From CAWAPS01 sp963783945 (lineage in GTDB: Bacteria > Actinomycetota > Acidimicrobiia > Acidimicrobiales > Palsa-688), in the NCBI GenBank assembly GCA_963783945.1, contig CAWAPS010000025.1, positions 158,739 through 222,738 of the forward strand: a DNA stretch of 64,000 bases, read 5' to 3'. The translations under genes and the position numbers were made by a program. Below the pieces are notes generated by a model that worked only from the letters and a program-made list of their open reading frames with translations, searched no databases and was not told where the DNA came from. Numbering within the stretch: position 1 is the first letter of the stretch; each line of letters starts with the position of its first letter. This document shows positions 43,794 to 52,210 of this stretch, one piece after another.

Positions 43794-44957
43794 TTAATGG
43801 CCCATTCCGACGTGCTGTGATCGCTGAAGGTCCTTTCCTTCGGTCTGCAGGGCAGGCGCCACCATAACCTCAGCCTTCTGGAACTCTTTGACCGATTCGT
43901 AGCCGCAGGTTGCCATGGAGGTCCGAAGGGCGCCAAACAGGTTGAGCCGGCCGTCGTTTTCGTGAGCCGGGCCAACGAGGATCTCCTCGAGGGTGCCTCG
44001 GATGGGCGTCTTCACCCGGGCTCCTCTCGGCAGGGTGGGGTGAAAGGTCGCCATCCCCCAGTGATAGCCCCGACCCGGCGCTTCGATCGCCGCGGCCAGC
44101 GGTGAGCCGATCATCACTGCGTCCGCCCCGCAAACGATGGCTTTGGCCACGTCGCCACCCGTGCCCATCCCACCGTCGGCGATCACTTGCACATAGACGC
44201 CCGTCTCGTCGAGGTGTTGGGCCCGGGCGGCCCGGGCGTCAGCAATAGCAGTGGCCTGCGGGACTCCGATACCGAGGACGCCCCGAGTGGTGCAGGCGTG
44301 GCCGGGGCCGACCCCGACGAGCACGCCCACCGCTCCGGTGCGCATCAGATGCAGAGCCGCCTGGTAGGAAGCGCACCCACCGACGATCACAGGAATGTCG
44401 AACTCCCGGATGAACCGCTTCAGGTTGAGCGGTTCGGTCGTCTTGGATACGTGCTCGGCCGACACCACGGTCCCCTGAATGACGAACAGGTCGAGCTCGG
44501 CTTCTACCAGGGCCTGGGCGAACCGCTCGGTCCTCTGGGGAGTGAGCGAGGCACATGACACCAAGCCCGCCTCTTTGATCTCTTTGATGCGATGGGTGAT
44601 CAGCTCGGGTTTGATCGGCTCCATGTAGATTTGCTGCATCCGGGCCGTCGCCTTGTCCACGTCGAGGTGCGAGATCTCGTCGAGGAGCGGATCGGGGTCT
44701 TCGTAGCGGGTCCAAACCCCCTCCAGGTTGAGGACGCCCACCCCGCCGAGCCGACCGACCTGAATGGCCGTGGCCGGGCTCACCACGCCGTCCATGGCCG
44801 ACGCCATTAAGGGAAGATCGAACTGGAAAGCATCGATCTCCCAGGAGATGTCCACGTCCTCCGGATCGCGTGTCCTCCGGCTGGGAACGATCGCGATGTC
44901 ATCGAATCCGTAGGCCCGCCGACCCGACTTCCCCCGCCCAATTTCTACCTCGGCCAC
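43794..44957 (-). CDS. guaB3: GuaB3-family IMP dehydrogenase-related protein
   Basis: A 387-residue TIM-barrel protein lacking the CBS domains of classical IMP dehydrogenase. Motifs are YGFDDIAIVPSRRT at the N-terminus, PLMASAMDGVVSP, GVGPGHACTTRGVLGIGVPQ with the catalytic Cys, and VIADGGMGTGGDVAKAIVCG. The length and pattern match GuaB3 (TIGR01304), the second IMPDH-like protein of many actinobacteria, for which NAD-dependent IMP oxidation or GMP-reductase-like roles have been discussed. A classical guaB is not in the window. GTG start, directly upstream of guaA in the same direction, which supports a purine role. Confidence 0.88.
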   Translation of the reverse strand: MAEVEIGRGKSGRRAYGFDDIAIVPSRRTRDPEDVDISWEIDAFQFDLPLMASAMDGVVSPATAIQVGRLGGVGVLNLEGVWTRYEDPDPLLDEISHLDVDKATARMQQIYMEPIKPELITHRIKEIKEAGLVSCASLTPQRTERFAQALVEAELDLFVIQGTVVSAEHVSKTTEPLNLKRFIREFDIPVIVGGCASYQAALHLMRTGAVGVLVGVGPGHACTTRGVLGIGVPQATAIADARAARAQHLDETGVYVQVIADGGMGTGGDVAKAIVCGADAVMIGSPLAAAIEAPGRGYHWGMATFHPTLPRGARVKTPIRGTLEEILVGPAHENDGRLNLFGALRTSMATCGYESVKEFQKAEVMVAPALQTEGKDLQRSQHVGMGH

Positions 44958-45046
44958 CGTGATCTCCCTCGCTCGCGTCGCGTCCGTTCGATCTGGTTCA
45001 GCCTAGTGGGCGGCTCTCCGGTATCCGAGCAATGCGATCAGTGGTC

Positions 45047-46030
45047 TTACCCGGCGGGAAGGCGGGAAACCACCGCGATCATGCACAGCACGCTGAACAC
45101 GGCCAAAGACACAAAGCACCATAACCGGGTCAGCCGGCTGGCTCGAAGCGAGCCGGCCCGGTCGCCGATCATCCCCCGCTTGCTCACCATGATCGAGAAG
45201 TAGACCGCGACCAGTCCCGACGGAAGGAACAGAAACAGGCATACGAGCGCCTGCCAGAAATAGGTCGCCGGACCGGCCTCCACGAGGCCGGAGGTCAGGC
45301 GACCCCCGGCAACGTTCGCCTGGTTAGGGACCGGCCGATCCTGGGCGGGATCAGGTGCCGGGCCCCGGCTCGGCGGCGCCCACACCGGGGCGGCGGACGG
45401 CGGGCCACCGGCCGTCGGTGGGGCCCACACGGGCGGCGGGGCGGCGTGGGTCGCGGGCAGGGCGCCCGGAGGAGCCCAGGCCGGTGACGGCACGGACGGC
45501 ACGGCAGCACCCGGAGCCGAACCAGCGTCGGCCGGAGGAGCGGGCACGGGCGGCGCGGACGGGGCAGACGCGGCGGGCGGGGCGGACGCGGCGGGCGGCC
45601 CGGACGCGGCGGACGCCGCAGGGTGGCCGGCCACCGCCCGGGCCGGAGCATCAGCCGGCGGGGCCTCGGGAGGCGGCCATGAGCCCGGGCCGGCAACGGG
45701 GCGCCATTCGACCGGAGGCGGGGGCCAGCTCGGGGCGGCGGTGGGTGAGTCGGCCGGCCTGGTTGGAGCGTCGATGGGGCTGGCGTCTCGCCCATCCGCC
45801 GGGGGGCCGGACGGCGCGCCGCCCACTCCGGCGGGCCGGGGCGAGGGTCGAGCCAGGATCTGGGGTACCACCCCCGCCGCCTCCTGAGCGAGTTCGCCTC
45901 GCCGGGTGGGGGCCCGGGGAATGGGGGGCTCGGCCGCGTCACCGAGATCCGGTCGCGCCAAACTGCCGCCGCATCGGGCGCATAGAACCGGCTGACCGGC
46001 CGCCACAGTGCCGCAGCGGGGGCAGAGCAT
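45047..46030 (-). CDS. zinc-ribbon, Pro/Ala-rich protein with CD225/dispanin-like membrane domain
   Basis: About 327 residues from MLCPRCG; an open frame continues 38 codons upstream, so the start is uncertain. The N-terminus is a zinc ribbon (CPRCG-x10-CARCGG). Residues ~25-245 are low-complexity Pro/Ala with many PPASAP-type units. The C-terminal ~75 residues hold two hydrophobic helices around VAVYFSIMVSKRGMIGDRAG and SRLTRLWCFVSLAVF, the arrangement of CD225/dispanin (interferon-induced transmembrane) domains. Actinobacterial proteins with disordered N-terminus plus this domain are common; function unknown. Divergent from the K+ channel. Confidence 0.7.
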   Translation of the reverse strand: MLCPRCGTVAAGQPVLCARCGGSLARPDLGDAAEPPIPRAPTRRGELAQEAAGVVPQILARPSPRPAGVGGAPSGPPADGRDASPIDAPTRPADSPTAAPSWPPPPVEWRPVAGPGSWPPPEAPPADAPARAVAGHPAASAASGPPAASAPPAASAPSAPPVPAPPADAGSAPGAAVPSVPSPAWAPPGALPATHAAPPPVWAPPTAGGPPSAAPVWAPPSRGPAPDPAQDRPVPNQANVAGGRLTSGLVEAGPATYFWQALVCLFLFLPSGLVAVYFSIMVSKRGMIGDRAGSLRASRLTRLWCFVSLAVFSVLCMIAVVSRLPAG

Positions 46031-46162
46031 TTCCCCAACCACGGTACCGGTTGTCCCCAGGGTCAAGGGATCGCGTTCCTGGCCGCCGTAGGATCCCTCT
46101 CCGATGGGTCTCTCGACGCGCTCGATGTGCACCGGGCGGGGCATGACCCGTTATCGGAAGCT

Positions 46163-47194
46163 ATGACGCCCACCCGCAGGCTGGCGGCCAGCCTGATCGC
46201 CATGCTGCTGGTGCTCGTGGCGGGCACGGTCGGCTACCTGGCGTTCGGCTTCGGGCTGCTGGATTCGATCTTCCAGACCGTGATCACCGTGACGACAGTC
46301 GGGTTCGGCGAGCTGCACAACTTCACGCCGGGCGAAAAGGTGTTCACGATGTTCCTGATCCTCTTAGGAGTGGGAACTGCGGCTTACGCCTTCAGCGTGC
46401 TGGTCGAGTCGCTGATCGAGGGCTATCTGGGCGGGACGTATCGGAGGCGCAGGATGGAACAGCAAATCAAGGCCATGCACGGGCACGTGATCCTCTGCGG
46501 GTGGGGTCGGGTGGGGCGGGCCATCGCTCGCAACCTGCGGGCCTCGCTGGCCGAGGTCGTCGTGGTCGACACGTCGCAGGAGCGCTTGGCCACCGTGACC
46601 GGGCCGTTTGTGCTGGGCGACGCGACCGACGAGGAAGTGCTGCGCCAGGCCGGGATCGACCGGGCCCGTGTGCTCGTAACCGCGCTCAACGCCGACGCCG
46701 ACAACCTTTACGTGACCCTGACCGGTCGCTCGATGCGGCCGGACCTGTTCGTCGTGTCGAGGGCGGCCAGCGAGCCGGCCGTGTCCAAGCTGTTGCAGGC
46801 CGGCGCTGACCGGGTGGTCAATCCTCAGGACCTGGGCGGCGCCCGGATGGCCGCGCTGGCGGTGCAGCCTCACGTCGCCGAGTTCCTCGACGTGGTGATG
46901 CACGACGGAAGCCTGGAGTTCAGGCTGGCCGAGGTGGAAGTGCTGCCCGAGTCGGACCTGGCCGGGCAGACCCTGCGTAGTGCCCGGGTCCACGACCTGA
47001 CCGGCACGCTGGTCCTGGCCATGCGGGATCCCGACTCCGGCTTTCGCACCAATCCGCCCCCGACCGCCGAGATCGTCGCCGGCGAGATCCTCATCGTGAT
47101 CGGCGACTCCAACCAGGTGGCCGCCCTGCGGGCGCTGGCCCGTCCGGGTTCGGCGACCTCCTCGGTCCCGAGGTCCCACTCAGGCGAACAGTAG
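46163..47194 (+). CDS. potassium channel with TrkA-N/RCK domains
   Basis: About 343 residues from ATG 46163; an alternative GTG at 46127 adds 12 residues. Two membrane helices (LAASLIAMLLVLVAGTVGYL; VFTMFLILLGVGTAAYAFSV) flank a pore helix and selectivity filter TVGFGE (residues 45-50). An RCK/TrkA-N domain follows (HVILCGWGRVGRAIARNL, a Rossmann GxGxxG), then VVNPQDLGGARMA and a TrkA-C domain (about 270-330, GEILIVIGDSNQ). This is the layout of small ligand-gated bacterial K+ channels (MthK-like). Its end overlaps the end of the convergent NUDIX gene by 15 bases. Confidence 0.92.
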   Translation: MTPTRRLAASLIAMLLVLVAGTVGYLAFGFGLLDSIFQTVITVTTVGFGELHNFTPGEKVFTMFLILLGVGTAAYAFSVLVESLIEGYLGGTYRRRRMEQQIKAMHGHVILCGWGRVGRAIARNLRASLAEVVVVDTSQERLATVTGPFVLGDATDEEVLRQAGIDRARVLVTALNADADNLYVTLTGRSMRPDLFVVSRAASEPAVSKLLQAGADRVVNPQDLGGARMAALAVQPHVAEFLDVVMHDGSLEFRLAEVEVLPESDLAGQTLRSARVHDLTGTLVLAMRDPDSGFRTNPPPTAEIVAGEILIVIGDSNQVAALRALARPGSATSSVPRSHSGEQ

Positions 47195-48049
47195 ATCGAG
47201 CAGCTCGTAGAGCATGCGGGCCGTCGCCCCCCACACGGTGTCGCCGATGAGCTCGAAGAAGTGCATGGGTCGCTCGAGCCCGTCGGGGAACTCCCAGAGC
47301 TCCTCTCTGTACACCCCGGGATCGGTCAGCTCCAGCAGGGGCACCGTGAAGGCTCGTTCTACCTCAGCCGGGTTGGGCGTGAGCAAGGGCCGGGCTCCTA
47401 TCACCCCTACGAACGGCGTGATGGGAGCCGAGCTGGAAACCGTGCGCACGAACGAGAGCCGGCCGATGATCTCCACGCTCGCGGCGTCGATCCCGACCTC
47501 CTCCCTGGCCTCACGGAGAGCGGCGTCGACGGGGGCCTCCCCCGGGTCCAGCCGACCGCCGGGAAAGGACACCTGGTGGGTGTGGGAGCGCAGCTTCGAC
47601 GAACGGCGGGTCAGCACCACGTGGGCCTCGCCGCCTTCATCGAAGAGGGCGCACAGCACGGCGGACGGCCTGACGCTGATACCGGGCAGGGCGACGGGCG
47701 GGAGCCCTTCGGGCGCCAGGTCGGCGGGTTCGCCTCGGGCCGCCAGAGCTCGGCCCACGTCGGCCACCTGCGCCGGCCTCGGACGGGGACGGCCGGGCCG
47801 GGCCCACGGGCCGGCCGGCCCGAGGCGCCAGGCGGCCGGGCGGGGTATCAGCTGGGGGCCGCCCCGGCCTGCCGGCACGGCCAGGCCGGAATCGCGGGTC
47901 AGCTCCTGCGCCCGGTCGATCCCGGCGACCACTCCGATCGCGCCCACCAGGTCGCGTAGGGCATGGCCGGCATCGGCCGGCTCGGCTCCGGCCAGCTCGT
48001 CGACCGGATCCGCGGCGTCGGGCGACTCTGCCGGCGCCGGGTCAGACAA
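47180..48049 (-). CDS. NUDIX hydrolase, CoA-pyrophosphatase-like
   Basis: A 289-residue protein with a variable ~125-residue N-terminus and a C-terminal NUDIX domain. The NUDIX box reads GGRLDPGEAPVDAALREAREEVGI (GX5EX7REUXEEXGU, intact). The upstream motif LRSHTHQVSFPGG fits the UPF0035 signature of CoA-diphosphatases (NudL/CoaD type: LRxHxGQVxFPGG). Such enzymes cut CoA and its acyl derivatives. Overlaps the small upstream gene by eight bases. Last gene of the long minus-strand cluster. Confidence 0.85.
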   Translation of the reverse strand: MSDPAPAESPDAADPVDELAGAEPADAGHALRDLVGAIGVVAGIDRAQELTRDSGLAVPAGRGGPQLIPRPAAWRLGPAGPWARPGRPRPRPAQVADVGRALAARGEPADLAPEGLPPVALPGISVRPSAVLCALFDEGGEAHVVLTRRSSKLRSHTHQVSFPGGRLDPGEAPVDAALREAREEVGIDAASVEIIGRLSFVRTVSSSAPITPFVGVIGARPLLTPNPAEVERAFTVPLLELTDPGVYREELWEFPDGLERPMHFFELIGDTVWGATARMLYELLDLLFA

Positions 48050-48272
48050 CAGGCGTCCAGGCCTCCGGCGAAGGTGTCTCGGCGTCCGCCGGCAACGCCT
48101 CGCCGCCTCCGTCGCGCCCGGGCGTCGGCTCCCCGGCTATGAGCGCCTCCAGCAGGTCGCGCAGACCGCCGGTCTTGAGGTTGGACATGACTCGCCCCGG
48201 GGGCGTTTCGCCGCGCTCCCATTCCATCCAGGATTCGAGCAGCTTCGCGGGGTCAGGGGGTGGTCGGTCCAT
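48042..48272 (-). CDS. small conserved-looking protein of unknown function
   Basis: A 76-residue acidic protein starting MDRPPPDPAKLLESWMEWER, with the internal pattern GETPPGRVMSNLKTGGLRD and a disordered C-terminus ending TPSPEAWTPVV. A longer start 47 codons upstream would run into the groEL terminator hairpin and is unlikely. I do not recognise the family. It overlaps the NUDIX gene by eight bases and lies between groEL and it, so it is probably real and co-transcribed. Confidence 0.55.
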   Translation of the reverse strand: MDRPPPDPAKLLESWMEWERGETPPGRVMSNLKTGGLRDLLEALIAGEPTPGRDGGGEALPADAETPSPEAWTPVV

Positions 48273-48405
48273 TGCCCACCAATCTACGAGGGCGCGACGG
48301 TCGAGCGCGACGAAGGGCCCCGCCGCGCTTGGTGTGCGGTCGGGGCCCTTCGGGCCATGCTGCAGACGAAACGGCGGGAGGCTTAAACAGGTTCGCGCCA
48401 TGGGC

Positions 48406-48444
48406 GGCGCCAAACGACGCTCGTAGACAGCGTCGTTTGGCGCC
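48406..48444. terminator. perfect 16-base-pair hairpin downstream of groEL
   Basis: GGCGCCAAACGACGCT at 48406-48421 and its exact complement at 48429-48444 form a 16-bp stem with a seven-base loop (CGTAGAC). It lies 20 bases past the groEL stop (48465) on the minus strand. A clear U-tract is missing, as is common in high-GC actinobacterial terminators. Outer matching sequences (TTTAAACAGG-like) may lengthen it. Confidence 0.75.
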
Positions 48445-48464
48445 GGGAATTCTGCGGACCCTGT

Positions 48465-50129
48465 TTAAAAGCCCATGCCCCCCATGCCCCCCATGCCGCC
48501 CATCCCACCCATGCCGCCGCCGGCGCCCGCGCCGGCGGGCATCGGAGCCTTCTTCTCGGGCTTGTCGGCCACGAGCGCTTCGGTGGTCAGCAGCAGTGCC
48601 GCGATCGAGGCGGCGTTCTGAAGGGCGGAGCGGGTCACCTTGGCCGGATCGATAACCCCGGCTTTGAGCAGGTCCACGTACTCTCCCGTAAGCGCGTTGA
48701 GCCCGGTCGTGCCGGTCTCCCGCTCGACCTGAAGGACCACGACGGACCCTTCGAGGCCGGCGTTGAAGGCGATCCACTTCAGCGGCTCCTCCAGGGCCCG
48801 GCTGACGCTGCGGGCGCCGGTCGCCTCGTCGCCGTGAAGCTTCGCCGCCACCTCATCAACGGCCTTGCGGGTGCGCAGCAGGGCCACGCCGCCACCAGCG
48901 ACGATCCCCTCCTCGATGGCCGCCCGGGTCGCCGAGAGAGCGTCTTCTATGCGGTGCTTCTTCTCCTTGAGCTCGACCTCAGTCGCGGCCCCGACCTTGA
49001 CGACGGCCACGCCGCCGGACAGCTTGGCCAGCCGCTCCTGAAGCTTCTCCCGGTCCCAGTCGGAGTCCGTGTCGTCGATCTCCCGCTTGATCTGGGCGAT
49101 CCGGCCCTTGACGTCGGCTTCGGCGCCGGCGCCCTCGACGATCGTGGTGTTGTCCTTGTCGACGATGACCTTGCGGGCCCGGCCGAGCAGATCGAGGGTG
49201 GTGTTTTCGAGCTTGAGCCCGACCTCCTCCGAGATGACCTGGCCTCCCGTCAGGGTGGCCATGTCACCGAGCATGGCCTTGCGGCGGTCGCCGAATCCGG
49301 GCGCCTTGACCGCGACCGAGGTGAACGTCCCCCGGATCTTGTTGACCACCAGGGTCGCCAGGGCCTCGCCCTCGACGTCCTCGGCGATGATCAGCAGCGG
49401 CTTGGTCGACTGCATGACCCGCTCGAGCACGGGGACCAGGTCGTGGACCGCACTGATCTTGGAGTTGGCGATCAGGATGTACGGCTCGTCGAGCACGGCC
49501 TCCTGGCGCTCTGGATCGGTGACGAAGTAAGGGGAAAGGTAGCCCTTGTCGAACTGCATGCCCTCGGTGAAGTCCAGCTCCAATCCGAAGGTGTTGGACT
49601 CCTCGACGGTCACCACGCCGTCCTTGCCCACCCGGTCGATGGCGTCGGCCAGGACCTCGCCGATCGAAGTGTCGGCCGCCGAGATGGAAGCGACCTGGGC
49701 GATCTCGGTCTTGTCGTCGATCTCCTTGGCCTGCTCCTTGATGGCCTTGACCGAGGCGGCGACGGCCTTCTCGATGCCCCGCTTAAGCGACATCGGGTTG
49801 GCGCCGGCGGCCACGTTGCGCAGCCCCTCGTGGATCAGGGCCTGGGCCAGGACCGTCGCGGTTGTCGTGCCGTCACCGGCGATGTCATTCGTCTTGGTCG
49901 CGACTTCCTTCACCAGCTGGGCGCCCATGTTCTCGAAGGGATCCTCGAGCTCGATCTCCCGGGCGATGGTCACGCCGTCGTTGGTGATCGTGGGGGCGCC
50001 GAACTTCTTGTCGATGACCACGTTGCGACCCTTGGGCCCGAGGGTTACCTTCACGGTGTCGGCGAGCTTGTTGACTCCCGCCTCCAGGCCGCGCCGGGCG
50101 TTCTCGTCGAACTTGAGCTGCTTCGGCAC
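48465..50129 (-). CDS. groEL: 60-kDa chaperonin GroEL
   Basis: A 554-residue chaperonin subunit with all usual landmarks: VKVTLGPKGRNVVIDKKFGA, AGDGTTTATVLAQAL (ATP site), VEESNTFGLELDFTEGMQFD, KAPGFGDRRKAMLGDMA, GVAVVKVGAATEVELKEKK and a Gly-Gly-Met repeat tail ending GMGF. GTG start immediately after the groES TAA. Complete and of normal length. Regulated with groES from the CIRCE element. The GGM-tail marks a folding-active type rather than the His-tailed GroEL1 variant of some actinobacteria. Confidence 0.97.
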   Translation of the reverse strand: MPKQLKFDENARRGLEAGVNKLADTVKVTLGPKGRNVVIDKKFGAPTITNDGVTIAREIELEDPFENMGAQLVKEVATKTNDIAGDGTTTATVLAQALIHEGLRNVAAGANPMSLKRGIEKAVAASVKAIKEQAKEIDDKTEIAQVASISAADTSIGEVLADAIDRVGKDGVVTVEESNTFGLELDFTEGMQFDKGYLSPYFVTDPERQEAVLDEPYILIANSKISAVHDLVPVLERVMQSTKPLLIIAEDVEGEALATLVVNKIRGTFTSVAVKAPGFGDRRKAMLGDMATLTGGQVISEEVGLKLENTTLDLLGRARKVIVDKDNTTIVEGAGAEADVKGRIAQIKREIDDTDSDWDREKLQERLAKLSGGVAVVKVGAATEVELKEKKHRIEDALSATRAAIEEGIVAGGGVALLRTRKAVDEVAAKLHGDEATGARSVSRALEEPLKWIAFNAGLEGSVVVLQVERETGTTGLNALTGEYVDLLKAGVIDPAKVTRSALQNAASIAALLLTTEALVADKPEKKAPMPAGAGAGGGMGGMGGMGGMGGMGF

Positions 50130-50420
50130 TTACTTGACCTTCGCGAGAACGTCGCGGCTGGTGAGGATGAGCAGGTCCTCGCCGTCGATCGTGATCTCGG
50201 TCCCTCCGTACTTGGAGTAGACGACCTTGTCGCCCACGGCGATGTCGAGGGGGATCAGCTCCCCGGTGTTCTCGGCCCGGCGGCCCGGGCCCACGGACAG
50301 GACCTCTCCCTGCTGGGGCTTTTCCTTGGCGGTGTCGGGGATGACGAGACCAGAAGCGGTCTTCTCCTCGGCCTCGCTCGGGCGTACGACGATGCGATCG
50401 TCGAGCGGCTGCAGACTCAT
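50130..50420 (-). CDS. groES: 10-kDa co-chaperonin GroES
   Basis: A 96-residue co-chaperonin. Features are LQPLDDRIVVRPSEAEEKTASGLVIPDTAKEK (mobile loop around TASGLVIPD), GEVLSVGPG, and KYGGTEITIDGEDLLILTSRDVLA. The lid of the GroEL ring. It sits 22 bases downstream of the CIRCE element, which lies over its promoter. Confidence 0.97.
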   Translation of the reverse strand: MSLQPLDDRIVVRPSEAEEKTASGLVIPDTAKEKPQQGEVLSVGPGRRAENTGELIPLDIAVGDKVVYSKYGGTEITIDGEDLLILTSRDVLAKVK

Positions 50421-50442
50421 ATCAGTGGGCCTCCGTTGGCTG

Positions 50443-50469
50443 TTAGCACTCTCACCTTGCGAGTGCTAA
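50443..50469. promoter_or_regulatory. perfect CIRCE element (HrcA operator)
   Basis: TTAGCACTC at 50443-50451, nine spacer bases, GAGTGCTAA at 50461-50469: an exact match to the CIRCE consensus, placed 22 bases before the groES start (minus strand). It predicts HrcA-mediated heat-shock repression of groESL. hrcA is not in the window. Confidence 0.95.
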
Positions 50470-50522
50470 AGATAGCGGCCCCACGGCGCTACTTCAACAG
50501 GGGTTCTGACCGGCGCCCTCAT

Positions 50523-50567
50523 ACTTTGTGGACTTAAGCGGCGGGGAGCGGCAAAACCGCACAAAGT
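50523..50567. terminator. hairpin after tsaD, before the groES promoter
   Basis: ACTTTGTG (50523-50530) and CACAAAGT (50560-50567) are exact complements, with an inner GCGG/CCGC pairing. It sits downstream of the tsaD stop (50607) and upstream of CIRCE on the minus strand, so it may end the tsaEBD transcript before groES. Confidence 0.45.
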
Positions 50568-50606
50568 TTCAAGAGAACCCAGGAAGTGCTGCGGGGCCGG
50601 ACCCGG

Positions 50607-51641
50607 TCAGCTCTCGAACGACAAGCGGAGGCTGGGGTCCACGGCGGCGTCGAGCGGGGTCGGCCCGTCAACCTGCAGGCGGTACCAGCCCGTCGCCCCC
50701 ACCATCGCCGCGTTGTCGGTGCACATGGCCCGTCGGGGTACGAAAGCCGCCCGGCCGTCAGTCTCGGCCGCCTCGACGATGCGGTCCCGCAGGGCCCGGT
50801 TGGCCGCCACGCCTCCTCCGATGCAGAGCGAACGGGCGGACACGTCGGCGGCCGCTTTTCGGGTCTTGGCCACGAGCACGTCGACCACCGCCTCCTGAAA
50901 GCTGGCGGCCACGTCGGCGGTCGCCACGCCCGGATTCTTGCGGACGTAGTTGATCACGCTGGTCTTGACCCCGCTGAAGGAAAAGTCACAGCCCTCCCCT
51001 CGCAGCCCCCGAGGAAACTCGATGGCGTGAGGATCCCCTTCCGAGGAGAGGCGGTCGATGGCCGGGCCACCCGGGTAGCCCAGGCCGAGAAACCGGGCCA
51101 CCTTGTCGAACGCCTCACCGGCCGCGTCGTCGATGGTCTGGCCGAGCAGCCGGTACCGGCCCGGGCCGACCATGTGGATGAGCATGGTATGGCCTCCCGA
51201 CACCAGCAGCACCACCGCGGGTAGCGCCATATCCGGGTCCTCCAGAAAGGCGGCGTGCAGGTGGCCTTCCATGTGGTTCACGCCCACGAACGGGACGCCC
51301 CACGCCAGCGAATAGGCCTTCGCCGCACTGACCCCGACGAGGAGCGAGCCGACCAGGCCGGGGCCGATCGTCGCCGCCACCGCGTCGATCTCGCCCCCGG
51401 TGACGCCCGCGGCGTCCATGGCCTCGGCTACGACAGGGGTCAGAAGCTCGACATGGGCTCGCCCCGCCACCTCGGGCACCACCCCCCCGAACCGGGCGTG
51501 CACGTCAACCTGGCTCGACACGATCGAGCTCCGCACCAGCCGGCCGTCATCGACCACCGCCGCCGCCGTCTCGTCACAGGAGGTCTCGATGGCGAGGACT
51601 CGCGACACCCGGGTGCGGCTGGAAGCTGGTGACGCGGTCAC
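50607..51641 (-). CDS. tsaD: tRNA t6A threonylcarbamoyltransferase subunit
   Basis: A 344-residue ASKHA-fold protein that transfers threonylcarbamoyl to A37 of ANN-decoding tRNAs with TsaB and TsaE. Motifs: ETSCDETAAAVVDDGRL, GPGLVGSLLVGVSAAKAYSLAW, metal-binding NHMEGHLHAA (HxxxH), LLVSGGHTMLI, GEAFDKVARFLGLGYPGGPA, IGGGVAANRALRDR and CTDNAAMVG. The GTG at 51641 overlapping the rimI stop (GTGA) is preferred to the ATG 29 codons earlier, which lies inside rimI. Confidence 0.96.
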   Translation of the reverse strand: MTASPASSRTRVSRVLAIETSCDETAAAVVDDGRLVRSSIVSSQVDVHARFGGVVPEVAGRAHVELLTPVVAEAMDAAGVTGGEIDAVAATIGPGLVGSLLVGVSAAKAYSLAWGVPFVGVNHMEGHLHAAFLEDPDMALPAVVLLVSGGHTMLIHMVGPGRYRLLGQTIDDAAGEAFDKVARFLGLGYPGGPAIDRLSSEGDPHAIEFPRGLRGEGCDFSFSGVKTSVINYVRKNPGVATADVAASFQEAVVDVLVAKTRKAAADVSARSLCIGGGVAANRALRDRIVEAAETDGRAAFVPRRAMCTDNAAMVGATGWYRLQVDGPTPLDAAVDPSLRLSFES

Positions 51642-52210
51642 GTCTCGTCCACGGTGGTGCCCTGGATCCCTTCGACGATTCCGGCCAGGAGCGTGTCGTA
51701 GGCAGGAGTGTGAATGTCGTGGGACCACATGATGAGGGCGTCCTCTTTCTGCTCGTAATAGTTCTTGCGGACGCCCTCAGTCACGAAGCCGAACCGGCGG
51801 TACATGGCCTGCGCCGGCGTGTTGGACACCCGCACTTCGAGGGTCATGTGGCGCGCTCCGCGCGCCCGCGCCGCCTCGACCAGGTTGGCGAGCAGGCGGG
51901 TCCCGATCTGGTGGCGGTGCCACACCGGATCGACCGCGATGTTGGTCACGTGGCCCTCGTCCGCGACGTACATGAGACCCCCGTAGCCGACCAGAAGACC
52001 TCCCACTCGGGCCGCCACGTAGTGCCGGGTGCTGCGCAGGTTGAGCTCACTCATGAACAGGGAAAAGGACCAGGGTTTCGGATATACCTGCCCCTCGATC
52101 CGAAGGACCGAGCGGAGGTGCCGGCGCCGGAGCGGCACCAGGTGGACTTCCAGGTCGTCCCCACCCGGATCGCGGTCGCTGAACGCCCGGGGCCGTTCGG
52201 TCTCACTCAT
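51638..52210 (-). CDS. rimI: ribosomal protein S18 alanine N-acetyltransferase
   Basis: A 190-residue GNAT acetyltransferase. Seen are the substrate-side segment LRSVLRIEGQVYPKPWSFSL, VGYGGLMYVADEGHVTNIAV, the acetyl-CoA loop HRHQIGTRLLANLVEAARAR and TLEVRVSNTPAQAMYRRFGF. The place in tsaB-rimI-tsaD is the classic one. It has extra ~20 residues at both ends compared with E. coli RimI. It overlaps tsaB by 8 bases and tsaD by 4. Confidence 0.92.
   Translation of the reverse strand: MSETERPRAFSDRDPGGDDLEVHLVPLRRRHLRSVLRIEGQVYPKPWSFSLFMSELNLRSTRHYVAARVGGLLVGYGGLMYVADEGHVTNIAVDPVWHRHQIGTRLLANLVEAARARGARHMTLEVRVSNTPAQAMYRRFGFVTEGVRKNYYEQKEDALIMWSHDIHTPAYDTLLAGIVEGIQGTTVDET

Noticed and set aside
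48834..50537. 567-codon plus-strand open frame opposite groEL/groES
   Set aside because: Leu/Asp/Gly-rich mirror of groEL codons; groEL is complete on the other strand.
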